NCBI GenBank assembly: GCA_964477035.1
Contig: CAYZCW010000011.1
Coordinates: forward strand, 1 to 64,000
DNA: 64,000 bases
From: SLSG01 sp964477035
GTDB taxonomy: Bacteria; Bacteroidota; Bacteroidia; Bacteroidales; UBA7960
Direction: 5' to 3'
The notes beneath the pieces are model-generated. The model searched no databases. It was not told where the DNA came from and saw only the letters and a program-made list of their open reading frames with translations. Every line of letters begins with the position of its first letter. Within the stretch, counting starts at the first letter, position 1. The translations under genes and the position numbers were made by a program. Shown one piece after another: positions 52,647 through 62,846 of the stretch.

Positions 52647-55079
52647 ATGTTGAAATCATTGTTTCTTGCCGCCATCAGAAGGATCCGGAAGAATGTCCTT
52701 TTTTCCTTCATCAATATTGCCGGATTTGCCATCGGACTGGCGGCGGCACTCCTGGTGGCCCTGTGGGTCATCGATGAGCTGGGATACGACCGGTTCCACG
52801 AACACAGCCACCGCATGTACCGCATCGAAAGAGACATGTTCCTGGACGGGACACAGATGCAGGTTCCCATCACGTCTCCGCCCACCGCACCGCAGATGGC
52901 GGCCGATTATCCGGTGGTGGAGGCCTTTGCCCGCGTGGCCAGGGAGGAGGTGCGCATCGAGGACATACGGCACAACCACAACAAGGAGATGCTGCTGTAC
53001 GCCGACAGCACTTTCTTTCAGATCTTCGGGTTCCGGCTGGCCGAAGGAGACCCGCAAAGTTGCCTGACGGAGCCATTTACCGTGGCAGTTTCACAAACGG
53101 CAGCAGAAGCCTACCTTGGGGAGAATGCAGCACCGGGGCAGGTGCTGCGGGTCAGCGTGGGCGGACAGCAACGTCCGTTCCGGGTCACGGCCATTTTTGA
53201 GGACTTGCCGCACAACACCCATTTGCAGGGCGACTTCATCGCTTCTTTCACCACCCTGAACAGCCTGAGGCATGAGATGATGATGTCCAGCTGGATGGCC
53301 AGTTTCCATTTTTCGTATGTCCTCCTGAGTGAGGGAGCCGACCCGGCCGCCCTGGAAAACCAGCTCCAGGACATGGTGGACACCCACTTCGGACAGGACA
53401 TCCGGAACCTGCTCAACATAGACAACCCAAGGGATTTTTTGAAGATCCTGCTGGTCCCGGTCACCGACATCCATCTGCATGGGAACAGGGCCTGGGAGTT
53501 TGAGCCCCCCGGCAATATCACCTCGGTGAGGGTATTCAGCCTGGTGGCGCTGCTTTTGCTGGTCATTGCAGGCATCAATTTCATGAACCTTTCCACCGCC
53601 AGGGCGTCCGGGAGGGCTTTGGAGGTGGGGGTGAGAAAGGCTTCCGGCGCATCCCGCGCACAGCTCATCCGGCAATTCATGGGGGAGACCCTGTTGTTCA
53701 GTTTCGTGGGACTCCTCCTGGCCATTGTCCTCATCGAATTGGCCATGCCGTTCTTTGCCTCATTCACCGGCAAAAACCTGCATACAGGCATGGTATTCAC
53801 CGGATGGAACCTGTTGATGACCCTCGGAGCCTGGCTCCTCACCGCCTTTCTGGCAGGCATCTATCCGGCCTTCTTCTTGTCCTCCTTCAGGCCGGCAGAG
53901 GTGCTCAAAGGCAGGATGGGGGCCAGGGGAGGGCAGATGTTCCGGAAAATCCTCGTCGTGGGACAGTTTGCCATTTCCATTGGCCTGATTGTTTGCTCGG
54001 TAACGGTTTACCGGCAGATACAGTTCATACACGACAAAGACCTGGGCTTCGACAGATACGGATTGATAGACCTGCCGGTGGAAGACCGGACCCTGTTCAG
54101 CTCGTATGAGGCGCTGCGGCACGATTTGCTGAGCCTTCCGGCCGTGAGCGATGTGTCCCGTTCCTGGGTCATTCCGACCAGCCAGCGCTATACCGACAAC
54201 CCCTACCTGCTCCGGGACAATCCGGAAATATTCTTTCCCGTGGTCAACGGCACGGATGACCGGTTTATCCCGGTCATGGGGATCCGGTTGCTTGCCGGGG
54301 AAAATTTCACCCCGTCCATGGTCACCGATTCGTCCCATCATTATATCATCAATGACGCCGCCCGGAAAATGTTCGGGTTTGAGACCCCCTTCGACGCCCT
54401 GGGCAAAGAGGTGGGAGTCCTCGCAGGAAGGGAGGGGGAGACAGCCAACTGGGGCAGGATCCTTGCCGTCACGGAGGATTTCCACTTCCAGCCGCTTACC
54501 GAACCGATCAAGCCCATGGTGATGCATGCCTCCGCGGCAGCACACAACCACATCACCCTCCGTGTGGACCCCGCCAATATGGCCGAAACCAACAGCCGGA
54601 TTCAGGCAGTATGGGAAAGCTATTTTCCCGACCGCATATTTTTCAGCGTGTTTGTTTCACAAGCCTTTGACCAACAGCACCTGTCAGAAAGAAGGTTGCA
54701 GGGGGTGCTGCTGGTATTCACCTTCCTGTCCATCCTGGTTGCCTGCCTCGGACTCCTCGGGCTATCCGCCTTCTCCGTGGAGAGGCGGACCAAGGAAATC
54801 GGCATCCGGAAGGTGCTGGGAGCGGGTTCGGGGCAAATCATACGCCTGATCACTTCGGAATTCAGCAGGCTGGTGCTCCTGGCGAACCTGATCGCCATCC
54901 CGGCGGCCTACTGGATCATGCGCGGATGGCTCGACGGCTTCCCTTACCGCATGAACCTTGATGTATGGGTATTCCTGGCCGCAGGCGCCACCGCCTGGCT
55001 GACGGCCTTTCTCACCGTATTGGTCAACACCTGGAAAACAGGTCGCAGTAATCCCGTGGAAAGCCTGAAATACGAATAG
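52647..55079 (+). CDS. FtsX/MacB-type ABC permease
   Basis: The 810-residue product from the ATG at 52647 has four parts: a first membrane segment (LFSFINIAGFAIGLAAALLVAL), a large periplasmic MacB-type domain, three FtsX segments near residues 290-450, a second periplasmic domain and three final FtsX segments. FtsX signatures are ALEVGVRKASGASRAQLIRQF and TKEIGIRKVLGAGSGQIIRL. This double-FtsX layout is common in Bacteroidota, with members thought to work with a separate ATPase in export or lipoprotein or peptide release. No ATPase gene is next to it. It converges with the CusB gene. Confidence 0.9.
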   Translation: MLKSLFLAAIRRIRKNVLFSFINIAGFAIGLAAALLVALWVIDELGYDRFHEHSHRMYRIERDMFLDGTQMQVPITSPPTAPQMAADYPVVEAFARVAREEVRIEDIRHNHNKEMLLYADSTFFQIFGFRLAEGDPQSCLTEPFTVAVSQTAAEAYLGENAAPGQVLRVSVGGQQRPFRVTAIFEDLPHNTHLQGDFIASFTTLNSLRHEMMMSSWMASFHFSYVLLSEGADPAALENQLQDMVDTHFGQDIRNLLNIDNPRDFLKILLVPVTDIHLHGNRAWEFEPPGNITSVRVFSLVALLLLVIAGINFMNLSTARASGRALEVGVRKASGASRAQLIRQFMGETLLFSFVGLLLAIVLIELAMPFFASFTGKNLHTGMVFTGWNLLMTLGAWLLTAFLAGIYPAFFLSSFRPAEVLKGRMGARGGQMFRKILVVGQFAISIGLIVCSVTVYRQIQFIHDKDLGFDRYGLIDLPVEDRTLFSSYEALRHDLLSLPAVSDVSRSWVIPTSQRYTDNPYLLRDNPEIFFPVVNGTDDRFIPVMGIRLLAGENFTPSMVTDSSHHYIINDAARKMFGFETPFDALGKEVGVLAGREGETANWGRILAVTEDFHFQPLTEPIKPMVMHASAAAHNHITLRVDPANMAETNSRIQAVWESYFPDRIFFSVFVSQAFDQQHLSERRLQGVLLVFTFLSILVACLGLLGLSAFSVERRTKEIGIRKVLGAGSGQIIRLITSEFSRLVLLANLIAIPAAYWIMRGWLDGFPYRMNLDVWVFLAAGATAWLTAFLTVLVNTWKTGRSNPVESLKYE

Positions 55080-55084
55080 AATGG

Positions 55085-56854
55085 TTAGTGTTGGTGCCCC
55101 TGGTCCGGCCGGGCCTCTCCCCTTTCGGCAACTGGAGTGCTTTCTCGCAGGGTCTGGCGGACTTCCCCGCACCTGAGCATCGTGGAACCGAAATACGGGT
55201 TGCTGATCTGTTCGAACTCGCTCAGCCAGTAGGCTCCCCGGTCCCCATCGACCATCGGGCAATAGGCCACGTACCAGGTCTGGTCCAGGGATCCCAGGGT
55301 ACGGGCTGTCGTGATCAATGCCTCCGACAGGGGTTCAAAATGTGTGCGCAATTCTTCCAGACTGGCGGCAGCCACGAATTCTTCAAGGCTTTCTTCCAGG
55401 TCTTCGTAGCGATCCATCCAGAACATATGGTGCTCCCCGTCCAGGGAATGTTTGCCCGTATCCTCCAGCAGTCCCGACAGGCTGCGACCGGCCTCACGGG
55501 CCGCATCGGGATCGTCGTTGGCCAGGGCGTTCTTCAGGTCGAAATACCCCTGGAACAAGCGGGCCAGGTTGCCCCGGAAAGGTTCGGGGATGGACGCCCG
55601 GTCAGGAGGCGACATCATGCTGTAGTGGCCGCGCAGCTGGGCCGCGGCATCGATGGCAAACACGCCGTTGACGGCGATTTCCTCGCCTTCGGACAAACCC
55701 GACAGAACCAGCATGCCTTCATCCGTTAGTGCCCCGGTGTCGATTTCCCGGAATTCAAACGTGAACCCGTTGCCTAACGGTTTTTTCACGTAGACGAGGG
55801 ACCGTTTACCTGTCCACAATACGGCCGTTTCCGGAATGACCATTTGGTGTTGCGGGCTGCCTTCCACCAGGGCATGGACCAGCATACCGGGTTTGAGTGC
55901 CCCATGGGGATTGGCCACCGTCAGCCGGACCCTGGCCGTCCTGGTGGCCGCATCAAGGAACGGATCGATGAATTCCACCTGCCCGGTGACAGGCTGGCCT
56001 TCACCCCCCACAGGATATACCCGCACCGGCTGGCCAGTCCTGATCTGTCCGATCTGGCTTTCATAGGCATCCAGTTCCACCCAGACATCCTGCAGTCCGG
56101 CAATGGCAAACAGCACACTGCCGGTGGCCACGTAGGCTCCTTCAGACACTTCCCTCCGGGTGATGTAACCCGAACGGCTGGCATACACATCCGTGGTGGC
56201 GGATGGCCGGCGGCCTTCTTCCATATTCCGTATCTGATCATCGGTCAGGTTAAATAGTTTCAACCGGCTCCTGGCAGCCTCGTAAAGACGGGGCTGGTCT
56301 TCCTTTGCGGCAGCAGCCTGTATAAGCTCCTGCTGTGCCTGCATCAGTTCGGGTGAATACAGCGTCATCAGCCGCTCCCCTTCCCGGACATACCGGCCCG
56401 TGAAATCGGCAAAAAGCCTCTCCACCCTGCCCGGGAAACTGGCGGTGATGAGCCGTGCCTCCTGTTCGTTTACAGCGACCCTGCCGGTAAACCTGAGCGT
56501 GGGTGCCGTATGCATGGCCTCCACCTTACTGGTGCGGACATTGGCCCAGGTACTGTAGGACTCCCGCATGGCAAACAGAAACGGGTCGTCATCCTGATGG
56601 TCATCACTCCCCGAGGCCGGAATGAGTTCCATCCCGCATATGGGGCAATCGCCCGGTTCATCCTGGCGGACCTGGGGGTGCATGGAGCAGGTGTATTCGA
56701 CAACCGCCTGCATGCCATCCGCTTCGTGGACAGGCGCTTCATGGTCGTGGGCATCCGGCTCCCGGCTCCCGCCGAAAATCAGCCAGCCAAGCAGCAAACC
56801 CGCCAGGATGAGTATGAAGTAGGTTCCAATGCTTTTAATTTTTTGCTTTTCCAT
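55085..56854 (-). CDS. cusB: CusB-like periplasmic adaptor with YHS-like and DUF3347-like domains
   Basis: Membrane-fusion protein that links the RND pump to the outer-membrane channel and gives copper or silver to it. The 589-residue product has an N-terminal membrane anchor (residues about 11-28), then a heavy-metal-binding segment YTCSMHPQVRQDEPGDCPIC with Cys56, His59, Cys70 and Cys73, and a barrel-sandwich and alpha-hairpin region. A DUF3347-like domain is at the C-terminus (YFDLKNALANDDPDAAREAG, then YVAYCPMVDGDRGAYWLSEF and the ending MLRCGEV). That domain probably binds copper. It is the last gene of the operon, 32 bases after the TolC-type gene. Confidence 0.93.
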   Translation of the reverse strand: MEKQKIKSIGTYFILILAGLLLGWLIFGGSREPDAHDHEAPVHEADGMQAVVEYTCSMHPQVRQDEPGDCPICGMELIPASGSDDHQDDDPFLFAMRESYSTWANVRTSKVEAMHTAPTLRFTGRVAVNEQEARLITASFPGRVERLFADFTGRYVREGERLMTLYSPELMQAQQELIQAAAAKEDQPRLYEAARSRLKLFNLTDDQIRNMEEGRRPSATTDVYASRSGYITRREVSEGAYVATGSVLFAIAGLQDVWVELDAYESQIGQIRTGQPVRVYPVGGEGQPVTGQVEFIDPFLDAATRTARVRLTVANPHGALKPGMLVHALVEGSPQHQMVIPETAVLWTGKRSLVYVKKPLGNGFTFEFREIDTGALTDEGMLVLSGLSEGEEIAVNGVFAIDAAAQLRGHYSMMSPPDRASIPEPFRGNLARLFQGYFDLKNALANDDPDAAREAGRSLSGLLEDTGKHSLDGEHHMFWMDRYEDLEESLEEFVAAASLEELRTHFEPLSEALITTARTLGSLDQTWYVAYCPMVDGDRGAYWLSEFEQISNPYFGSTMLRCGEVRQTLRESTPVAERGEARPDQGHQH

Positions 56855-56886
56855 GTTTGTCCCTTTGTTTAAATCGCACTACTTGA

Positions 56887-58164
56887 CTACTCAAAGATGT
56901 TCCGGGCCATCAGCTCATCTAATTCGGCCTGGATCATTAAGTAATCAACCTGGTTCTCCACAAGCCGCCATTCGAGCAACAGCAACTGATCCTGTATGCT
57001 GAGCATTTCTTCAAACCCTTCACTGCCCGAAGCATAGGCATTGATGACCAGCTCCCAGGTTTTCCGGGTGATCTCTAATTGCCGGCGATAGAATGCTCTG
57101 TCTCTCAAGAAGTTGTCCACATCACTCAACAGATTGCTGTACCGGACCTGCAAACGGACATATTCTTCGTCATACTGACGCTGTGCGCTTTCAAATAAAA
57201 GGGCCGCCTGGTCCCGGTTTGCCCGGTTTTTATTCAGGAAAACAGGCAGGCTGACCGATACCATGGGCATGAGCATATGCCCGCCTTCCATCTGAGCAGG
57301 CGCGTTTCCCGGGGCAAACCAGGCATATTGCAGGCCGATCCCGAGCATGGGCCGGGTTTGAAGCCGGCTCAAGGCTTGATTGGCCCGGGCGGCACGGGTC
57401 CTTTCCTCCTGGTATTGGAGCCGGGGATGGCTTGTGAATTCACGGAAGGAGACATCCTGTATGGTTTCCGGCAGGTTTTGGGTTTCCGGCAGGTCTGACG
57501 GGACCTCGATGGACGAACCGGGCTCCCTGCCAATCAACAGGTTAAAACTTTCCCGAAGGGCACGCAGGTCTGATGTGAGTTTGTCCTCACGGTTCTGCAG
57601 TTCGGCCAGCCGGATTTCCAGGCGGTGGATATCCAGCGCAAGCCCCTGTGTTTGCATGCCTCCCTGGTAGCGTGAATAGATCAGGTCTTCACGTTCTTCA
57701 AGCAGCTTTTTGTATTTCCGAACGAGGTCACGTTCCTGCTGCTTTCGGGCCATCTCAAGCCAGAGGCGGGTCATTTCCATAAACAGCCTGTTTCTGTCCT
57801 CGCGGTATTGATGGTGGCGGCTTTCGGCCATTTTTTCGGCGACTTCCCTTTGCCTTTCCAGGGTGCCGAACCATGGAAACATTTGCATCAGCCCCGCATC
57901 GACCCATTGCTTGCCCATAAACCGCTCCATGGGAGAGGTGAATAAGCCGGCCGTCAGGACGGGGTCAGGTAAGGACCCCGCGATGTCCGCCTGTTTTATG
58001 GCAGCTTCCCACGCCAGTTGCTGCGCCCTCAGGCCCGGGTTGTTCTCCAGGGCCTGCTGCAGGTATTGCTCCGGATAAACCTGGGCCTGCGCCGTCCTGC
58101 CTGTCAGCAACAGGAGCAGCAAGCTGATCAATAGGCCGGGGTATTTGATGATTGGGTGTTGCAT
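56887..58164 (-). CDS. cusC: TolC-family outer-membrane channel (CusC-like)
   Basis: Outer-membrane exit duct for the efflux pump. The 425-residue product has a signal peptide (GLLISLLLLLLTGRTAQAQ) and two copies of the TolC helical repeat (ALENNPGLRAQQLAWEAAIKQADIAGSLPDPVL, later PRLQYQEERTRAARANQALS), with the PMLGIGLQYAW strand between. It begins 6 bases after the stop of the CusA gene and 32 before CusB, so the tripartite system is co-transcribed. Assigned to metal efflux because of those neighbours. Confidence 0.92.
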   Translation of the reverse strand: MQHPIIKYPGLLISLLLLLLTGRTAQAQVYPEQYLQQALENNPGLRAQQLAWEAAIKQADIAGSLPDPVLTAGLFTSPMERFMGKQWVDAGLMQMFPWFGTLERQREVAEKMAESRHHQYREDRNRLFMEMTRLWLEMARKQQERDLVRKYKKLLEEREDLIYSRYQGGMQTQGLALDIHRLEIRLAELQNREDKLTSDLRALRESFNLLIGREPGSSIEVPSDLPETQNLPETIQDVSFREFTSHPRLQYQEERTRAARANQALSRLQTRPMLGIGLQYAWFAPGNAPAQMEGGHMLMPMVSVSLPVFLNKNRANRDQAALLFESAQRQYDEEYVRLQVRYSNLLSDVDNFLRDRAFYRRQLEITRKTWELVINAYASGSEGFEEMLSIQDQLLLLEWRLVENQVDYLMIQAELDELMARNIFE

Positions 58165-58170
58165 AGCGCT

Positions 58171-61100
58171 TTATTTTCTGTTGATCACATGTTCATTCCA
58201 TGCGGTGAACAATACCGGGACCAGGAAAAGGGTGATCAGCGCGATGGTCATCCCGCCAAAGGCAGGAATGGCCATGGGGATCATGATGTCCGCCCCACGC
58301 CCGGAAGAGGTCAGGATCGGCAGAAGCGCCAGCAGGGTCGTCGCCGTGGTCATCAGGGCGGGACGCACCCTTTTCATGCCCGCCTCCAGTACCGCCTGGT
58401 GCAACTCTTCCCGGGTTTCGGGTTTGTGCTTCCGGAAACTGTTCTTCAGGTAGGTGGCAATCAGCACCCCGTCGTCGGTGGCAATGCCGAACAAAGCGAT
58501 AAATCCCACCCAGACCGCCACACTCAGGTTGACCACATCCATCTGGAACAGATCCCGCATGTTCACCCCAAAGGCGCTGAAGTTGAGAAACCACCCCTGT
58601 CCGTAAAGCCAAAGCATCATGAAACCGCCGGAGAAGGCCAGGGCGATGGCCGAGAATATCATCAGCGAGGTGGCCACGGACCGGAATTGAAAGTACAGGA
58701 TCAGGAAGATGATGATCATGGACAGCGGAATGACCAGCATCAGGCGGCGCTCTGCACGCATCTGGTTCTCATAGTTGCCGGAGAAATGAAAATTCACCCC
58801 CTGCGGCACCTGAAGCTCCCCGCCCAGGATCTTTTCCTCGATCATTTCGGTGGCCTGCCGGATAACCGAAAGGTCCGCATGCCCTGGTTCCTTGTCAAAG
58901 GTGATATAGGCCACCAGAAAGGTATCCTCCCCCCGGATCATTCCCGGTCCCCGGCGGAATTCGACCGCGGCCACTTCGGAAAGCGGGATCTGGTAACCGG
59001 CCGGGGATTTGATCCAGACCTGGCCGATGGCCTCCGGATGGTCCCGGAATTCCCGCGCATAACGGGCCCTGACCTGATAACGCTCCCGCCCTTCCACCGT
59101 CGTGGTCATGGGCATGCCCCCGATGGCCGTTTCCAGCACCATCTGGAATTCTTCGATGGAAATGCCATGCAGTGCCAGAGCCTGCCTGTCGGGACGGATC
59201 TCCAGGTAGGGCTTGCCCACCACCCTGTCGGCGAACACGGTAGAACTGCGTATAAAGGGCACCTGTTGAAGCACCTCCTCCATCCGCATGGAAAAGGCAT
59301 CGATGGTCTCCAGGTCCGGCCCGAATACCTTTAAGCCCATGGGCGCCCGCATGCCGGTTTGCAGCATGACCAGGCGGGTTTCAATGGGCTGCAGCTTCGG
59401 GGCGGAGGTCAGGCCGGGAAAGCTGGTGGTCCGGGTGACCTCCTGCCAGATATCATCGGGCGACTGGATATGGTCCCGCCATTGCCGGTAATACCGGCCC
59501 CGGCGGTCCGGGATCAGCGCCCCCTCTTCATCCCGGATGAAATCGCCTTCCCGGTCCACCTTAAAACGGATCCTGCGCCCGTCCATATCGGTTTTGAACT
59601 CGCTTTTGTAATGGATCACATTTTCAAACATGGTCATCGGGGCGGGGTCCAGCGGACTTTCAGCCCGTCCGGCCTTGCCCACCACCAGGTCCACTTCGGG
59701 AATGGCCTGCACCCGCCGGTCCAGCTCCTGCAACACCTGCAGGTTGTATTCCATGCCGGTATGCGGCATGGTGGTGGGCATCAGCAGGAAACTGCCTTCA
59801 TCCAGTGCGGGCATGAATTCCCGCCCCAGTCCGGGGAAGCCGTGGTAAAGCGTCGTCCAGACGCCCGTGCTGCGTATGTTCACCCCGAGCCTGTCGAACC
59901 CATTGGCCACGAACCCGAAAAGGCTTCCAAAGCCCATCCAGATATTGAGGCCCAGCAGAATCAAAAAGACCGGAACCATCAGAAAGGTCCGCTTGTGGGT
60001 CAGGCACCACTGCAGCAGGGCCGGATAGTAATGGAGAAAAAGCCGGAACAATCCGAGGATACCAGAAATTACGATGACCAGGAACAGGACATTGATCAGC
60101 AGGCTGCGCTCCACGCCGATGGGCAGCCATTCGCTGGCAAGCAACAGCAGGACCACAAAGAGGGTGATTCCCAGGTTGATCAGGTTTTTATGGGGCTCCA
60201 GCCTGTCCGGGAAGGCCTGACGCAGCAAGCCGGAAACACCGGTTAAACCGATAAACAGTCCGGCCCACCACGATAGGAACAAGGAGATGAGGAGCCCGGA
60301 AACGACCAATAAGGCATTCAGGACCAGCCGAAACACCTTTTCCCCGAATACCCTCCTGAATCTTCCCGTGTCCCATTTTCCGGAAAACTGGTAGGCCAGT
60401 ACCGGCATGAAGGCGATGGCGATAATAAGCGCGGCAACCAGTGCGAAGGTCTTGGTAAAGGCCAGGGGGGAGAACAAGCGGCCCTCCGCGGCCTGCAGCG
60501 TGAATACCGGCAAAAAACTCACGATGGTGGTGGACACCGCGGTGAGGATGGCGGGAGCCACTTCCGCAGAAGCTTCATAGATGACCTCCAGCCGCTTTTT
60601 CACCTCCGACCTGGCCTTCTCACCTGATTCCTGCAGGTGCCGCAGGATGTTCTCATTCATGATGATGCCCAGATCCACCATGGTTCCGATCGAAATGGCG
60701 ATCCCGGACAGGGCCACGATATTGGCATCCACCCCGAAATACCGCATCATGATGAAACTCATCAGCACGGCCAGCGGAAGCAGGGCCGAGATCAGCAGGG
60801 AGGTGCGCAGGTGGTAGACCATCACGATGATCACAATGATGGAGATCAGGATCTGCAGGATGATGGCATCGTTCAGGGTGCCCAGTGTCTCATAGATCAA
60901 TTGGGTGCGGTCGTAGAACGGCACGATGGTCACCTGGGAGGTGGTGCCGTCGGCAAGCTCCCGGGAGGGCAGCCCCGGACTGATCTCCCCGATTTTTTCC
61001 TTCACCCTTTCGATGACCTGCAAGGGGTTCTCCCCGTAGCGGGCCACCACCACCCCGCCAGTCACCTCCTGTCCGCCTTTATCCAGGATGCCCGTCATGT

Positions 61101-61968
61101 TTCGCACGGCCGGTCCCAGGTTGACCCGGGCAATGTCCCCGATGCGCACCGGCACATGGTTCCTCACCCCCACCACCGCCTGGCGGATATCCTCCAGGCT
61201 TTCCACATATCCCAGTCCGCGCACCAGGTATTCGGCCATATTGAATTCGATGGTATTGGCGGAGGTTTCCCGGTTGCTTTGCTGCAGGGCCCTGGCCACA
61301 TCCATCAGGGAAATATTGAAAGCTTTCAGCGCATCGGGGTCCAGGTCGACCTGGTACTCTCTGACGTGCCCGCCCACGCTGGCCACCTCCGACACACCCT
61401 GTACGCTGTTCAGGGCCAGCCGGACGTAGTAGTCATGTATGGACCGCAGCTCATGCAGGTCCCAGCCTCCGACAGGATCGCCCTGTTCATCCAGTCCCTC
61501 CAGGGTATACCAGAACACCTGTCCCAGGGCCGTGGCATCCGGTCCGAGCTGGGGATTCACCCCGTCGGGAAGCAGCCCGGGGGGCAGGGAGTTGAGCTTC
61601 TCCAGGATGCGGGAACGGCTCCAGTAGTATTCGATCTCCTCACCAAAAATGACATAGATGCTTGAAAACCCGAACATGGAGGTGCTCCGTATGCTGGTCA
61701 CTCCGGGGATGCCCAAAAGGGCGGAGGTCAGCGGATAGGTGATCTGGTCCTCAATATCCTGGGGAGAGCGGCCCATCCACTCCGTAAAGATGATCTGCTG
61801 GTTTTCCCCGATGTCGGGGATGGCATCCACCGGTACCGGATCCCTTGGCAGAAAATCAATCTTCCAGTTGAAAGGGGCCACGGAGATGCCCCATCCGACG
61901 AACAAAATCATCAGCAACCAGGCCACCAGCCGGTTGTCAAGGAAAAAACGAATCAATTTGTTGAGCAT
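58171..61968 (-). CDS. cusA: CusA-like heavy-metal RND efflux pump
   Basis: Proton-driven inner-membrane pump that expels Cu(I) or Ag(I). From the ATG at 61968 the product has 1,265 residues, longer than the 1,047 of E. coli CusA, owing to an extra membrane region near residues 520-680 (about 100 residues, mostly hydrophobic) that is common in Bacteroidota. HME-RND hallmarks include FLDNRLVAWLLMIL, FFGVDANIVALSGIAISIGTMVDLGIIMNENI, and the methionine-rich substrate path MPTTMPHTGM and MLQTGMRAPMGLK. It begins the three-gene pump block, 39 bases after the upstream HMA-MauE gene. Confidence 0.95.
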   Translation of the reverse strand: MLNKLIRFFLDNRLVAWLLMILFVGWGISVAPFNWKIDFLPRDPVPVDAIPDIGENQQIIFTEWMGRSPQDIEDQITYPLTSALLGIPGVTSIRSTSMFGFSSIYVIFGEEIEYYWSRSRILEKLNSLPPGLLPDGVNPQLGPDATALGQVFWYTLEGLDEQGDPVGGWDLHELRSIHDYYVRLALNSVQGVSEVASVGGHVREYQVDLDPDALKAFNISLMDVARALQQSNRETSANTIEFNMAEYLVRGLGYVESLEDIRQAVVGVRNHVPVRIGDIARVNLGPAVRNMTGILDKGGQEVTGGVVVARYGENPLQVIERVKEKIGEISPGLPSRELADGTTSQVTIVPFYDRTQLIYETLGTLNDAIILQILISIIVIIVMVYHLRTSLLISALLPLAVLMSFIMMRYFGVDANIVALSGIAISIGTMVDLGIIMNENILRHLQESGEKARSEVKKRLEVIYEASAEVAPAILTAVSTTIVSFLPVFTLQAAEGRLFSPLAFTKTFALVAALIIAIAFMPVLAYQFSGKWDTGRFRRVFGEKVFRLVLNALLVVSGLLISLFLSWWAGLFIGLTGVSGLLRQAFPDRLEPHKNLINLGITLFVVLLLLASEWLPIGVERSLLINVLFLVIVISGILGLFRLFLHYYPALLQWCLTHKRTFLMVPVFLILLGLNIWMGFGSLFGFVANGFDRLGVNIRSTGVWTTLYHGFPGLGREFMPALDEGSFLLMPTTMPHTGMEYNLQVLQELDRRVQAIPEVDLVVGKAGRAESPLDPAPMTMFENVIHYKSEFKTDMDGRRIRFKVDREGDFIRDEEGALIPDRRGRYYRQWRDHIQSPDDIWQEVTRTTSFPGLTSAPKLQPIETRLVMLQTGMRAPMGLKVFGPDLETIDAFSMRMEEVLQQVPFIRSSTVFADRVVGKPYLEIRPDRQALALHGISIEEFQMVLETAIGGMPMTTTVEGRERYQVRARYAREFRDHPEAIGQVWIKSPAGYQIPLSEVAAVEFRRGPGMIRGEDTFLVAYITFDKEPGHADLSVIRQATEMIEEKILGGELQVPQGVNFHFSGNYENQMRAERRLMLVIPLSMIIIFLILYFQFRSVATSLMIFSAIALAFSGGFMMLWLYGQGWFLNFSAFGVNMRDLFQMDVVNLSVAVWVGFIALFGIATDDGVLIATYLKNSFRKHKPETREELHQAVLEAGMKRVRPALMTTATTLLALLPILTSSGRGADIMIPMAIPAFGGMTIALITLFLVPVLFTAWNEHVINRK

Positions 61969-62007
61969 GGGACATCGGTTTAACGGCTGCAAGGCAGCAA
62001 TGGGATT

Positions 62008-62805
62008 TTATCCGGTGATCAGCATTGCTCCCGCCATGGCCACCATGAGCAGGTCCTCCACCAGGGTGACCCGTCCGAGGGGGAGTTTGAAAATGGTGCC
62101 CAGGCAGGCACACTGGATCTGTCGGGGCGACAGCATATTGTTCAGGACCCCGGCGCTGCTGAACCCCATGACCAGGACCGTCGCGACATGGGTGGCCGGC
62201 AGGTGGATCCCTGTCAGGTAGAGGATGCCCAGCCCCAGCTCCAGGAAAGGATAGACATGGCCATAGCCCTTCCAGCGACGCGCCAGCAGGTCATACATGG
62301 CATAGGAGCGGGCAAACCCGTTTAGATCCAGAAATTTAAAGAAAGAAAACACCAGAAAAAAACCTGCCATGAAATACCGCATCCATCCTTGCCAGGAGAA
62401 CGCCTGGCCATCAAATGCGGCAACGGCTGCCGTGCCGGCCACGAACAGGAAGATCAACACCAGGGGTTTGTAGGTCTCCCATGTGGAAAGCGCTGCCTGA
62501 TCCTGCAGGCCGGAGGAAGCCTCCGGCATGCCCCCTGATTGCCCGGGCATGCCGCCAGGTTGGGCCGGAGGCTCATTCCCATGGCCGCTGGTTTCGGAAA
62601 CCCCTGTGAGGCGGTAGTTCCCGGCAGAAGCCAGAAGCTTTTCCAGTTTTTCCCGGTCAGGTTTGTGTCGCGCCTGCACCCTGGCCGTGCCATCCTGGTG
62701 GCTCACTTCGGCCGAAAGCACCCCGGGATGCTTCAGGAAGGCGCTTTTCACCTTTGCGGCGCATCCCCCGCAGGTCATTCCGGAAATGGTGTAGGTGAAT
62801 TTCAT
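62008..62805 (-). CDS. HMA-domain membrane protein with MauE/DoxX-like helices
   Basis: The 265-residue product begins with a heavy-metal-associated domain at residues 1-70 (TYTISGMTCGGCAAKVKSAF, metal pair Cys12 and Cys15). A Gly/Pro/Met-rich linker with GGMPGQSGGMPE around residues 80-100 follows and may bind copper too. Four hydrophobic segments from about 115 resemble MauE/DoxX proteins (FLVFSFFKFLDLNGFARSYA, then LARRWKGYGHVYPFLELGLG). A Cys pair near the end (QCACLG) may be redox-active. It probably moves copper or thiol redox power across the membrane for the pump. The gap to CusA is 39 bases. Confidence 0.85.
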   Translation of the reverse strand: MKFTYTISGMTCGGCAAKVKSAFLKHPGVLSAEVSHQDGTARVQARHKPDREKLEKLLASAGNYRLTGVSETSGHGNEPPAQPGGMPGQSGGMPEASSGLQDQAALSTWETYKPLVLIFLFVAGTAAVAAFDGQAFSWQGWMRYFMAGFFLVFSFFKFLDLNGFARSYAMYDLLARRWKGYGHVYPFLELGLGILYLTGIHLPATHVATVLVMGFSSAGVLNNMLSPRQIQCACLGTIFKLPLGRVTLVEDLLMVAMAGAMLITG

Positions 62806-62846
62806 AACACAAAAAAATTAATGTTGATTATCACCTGGGAGCCGCA

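Noticed and set aside
58156..59334. Plus-strand frame of 392 codons across the CusA gene, and a similar one at 60637-61665
   Set aside because: Shadow frames with His- and Gly-rich translations opposite a well-conserved pump gene.
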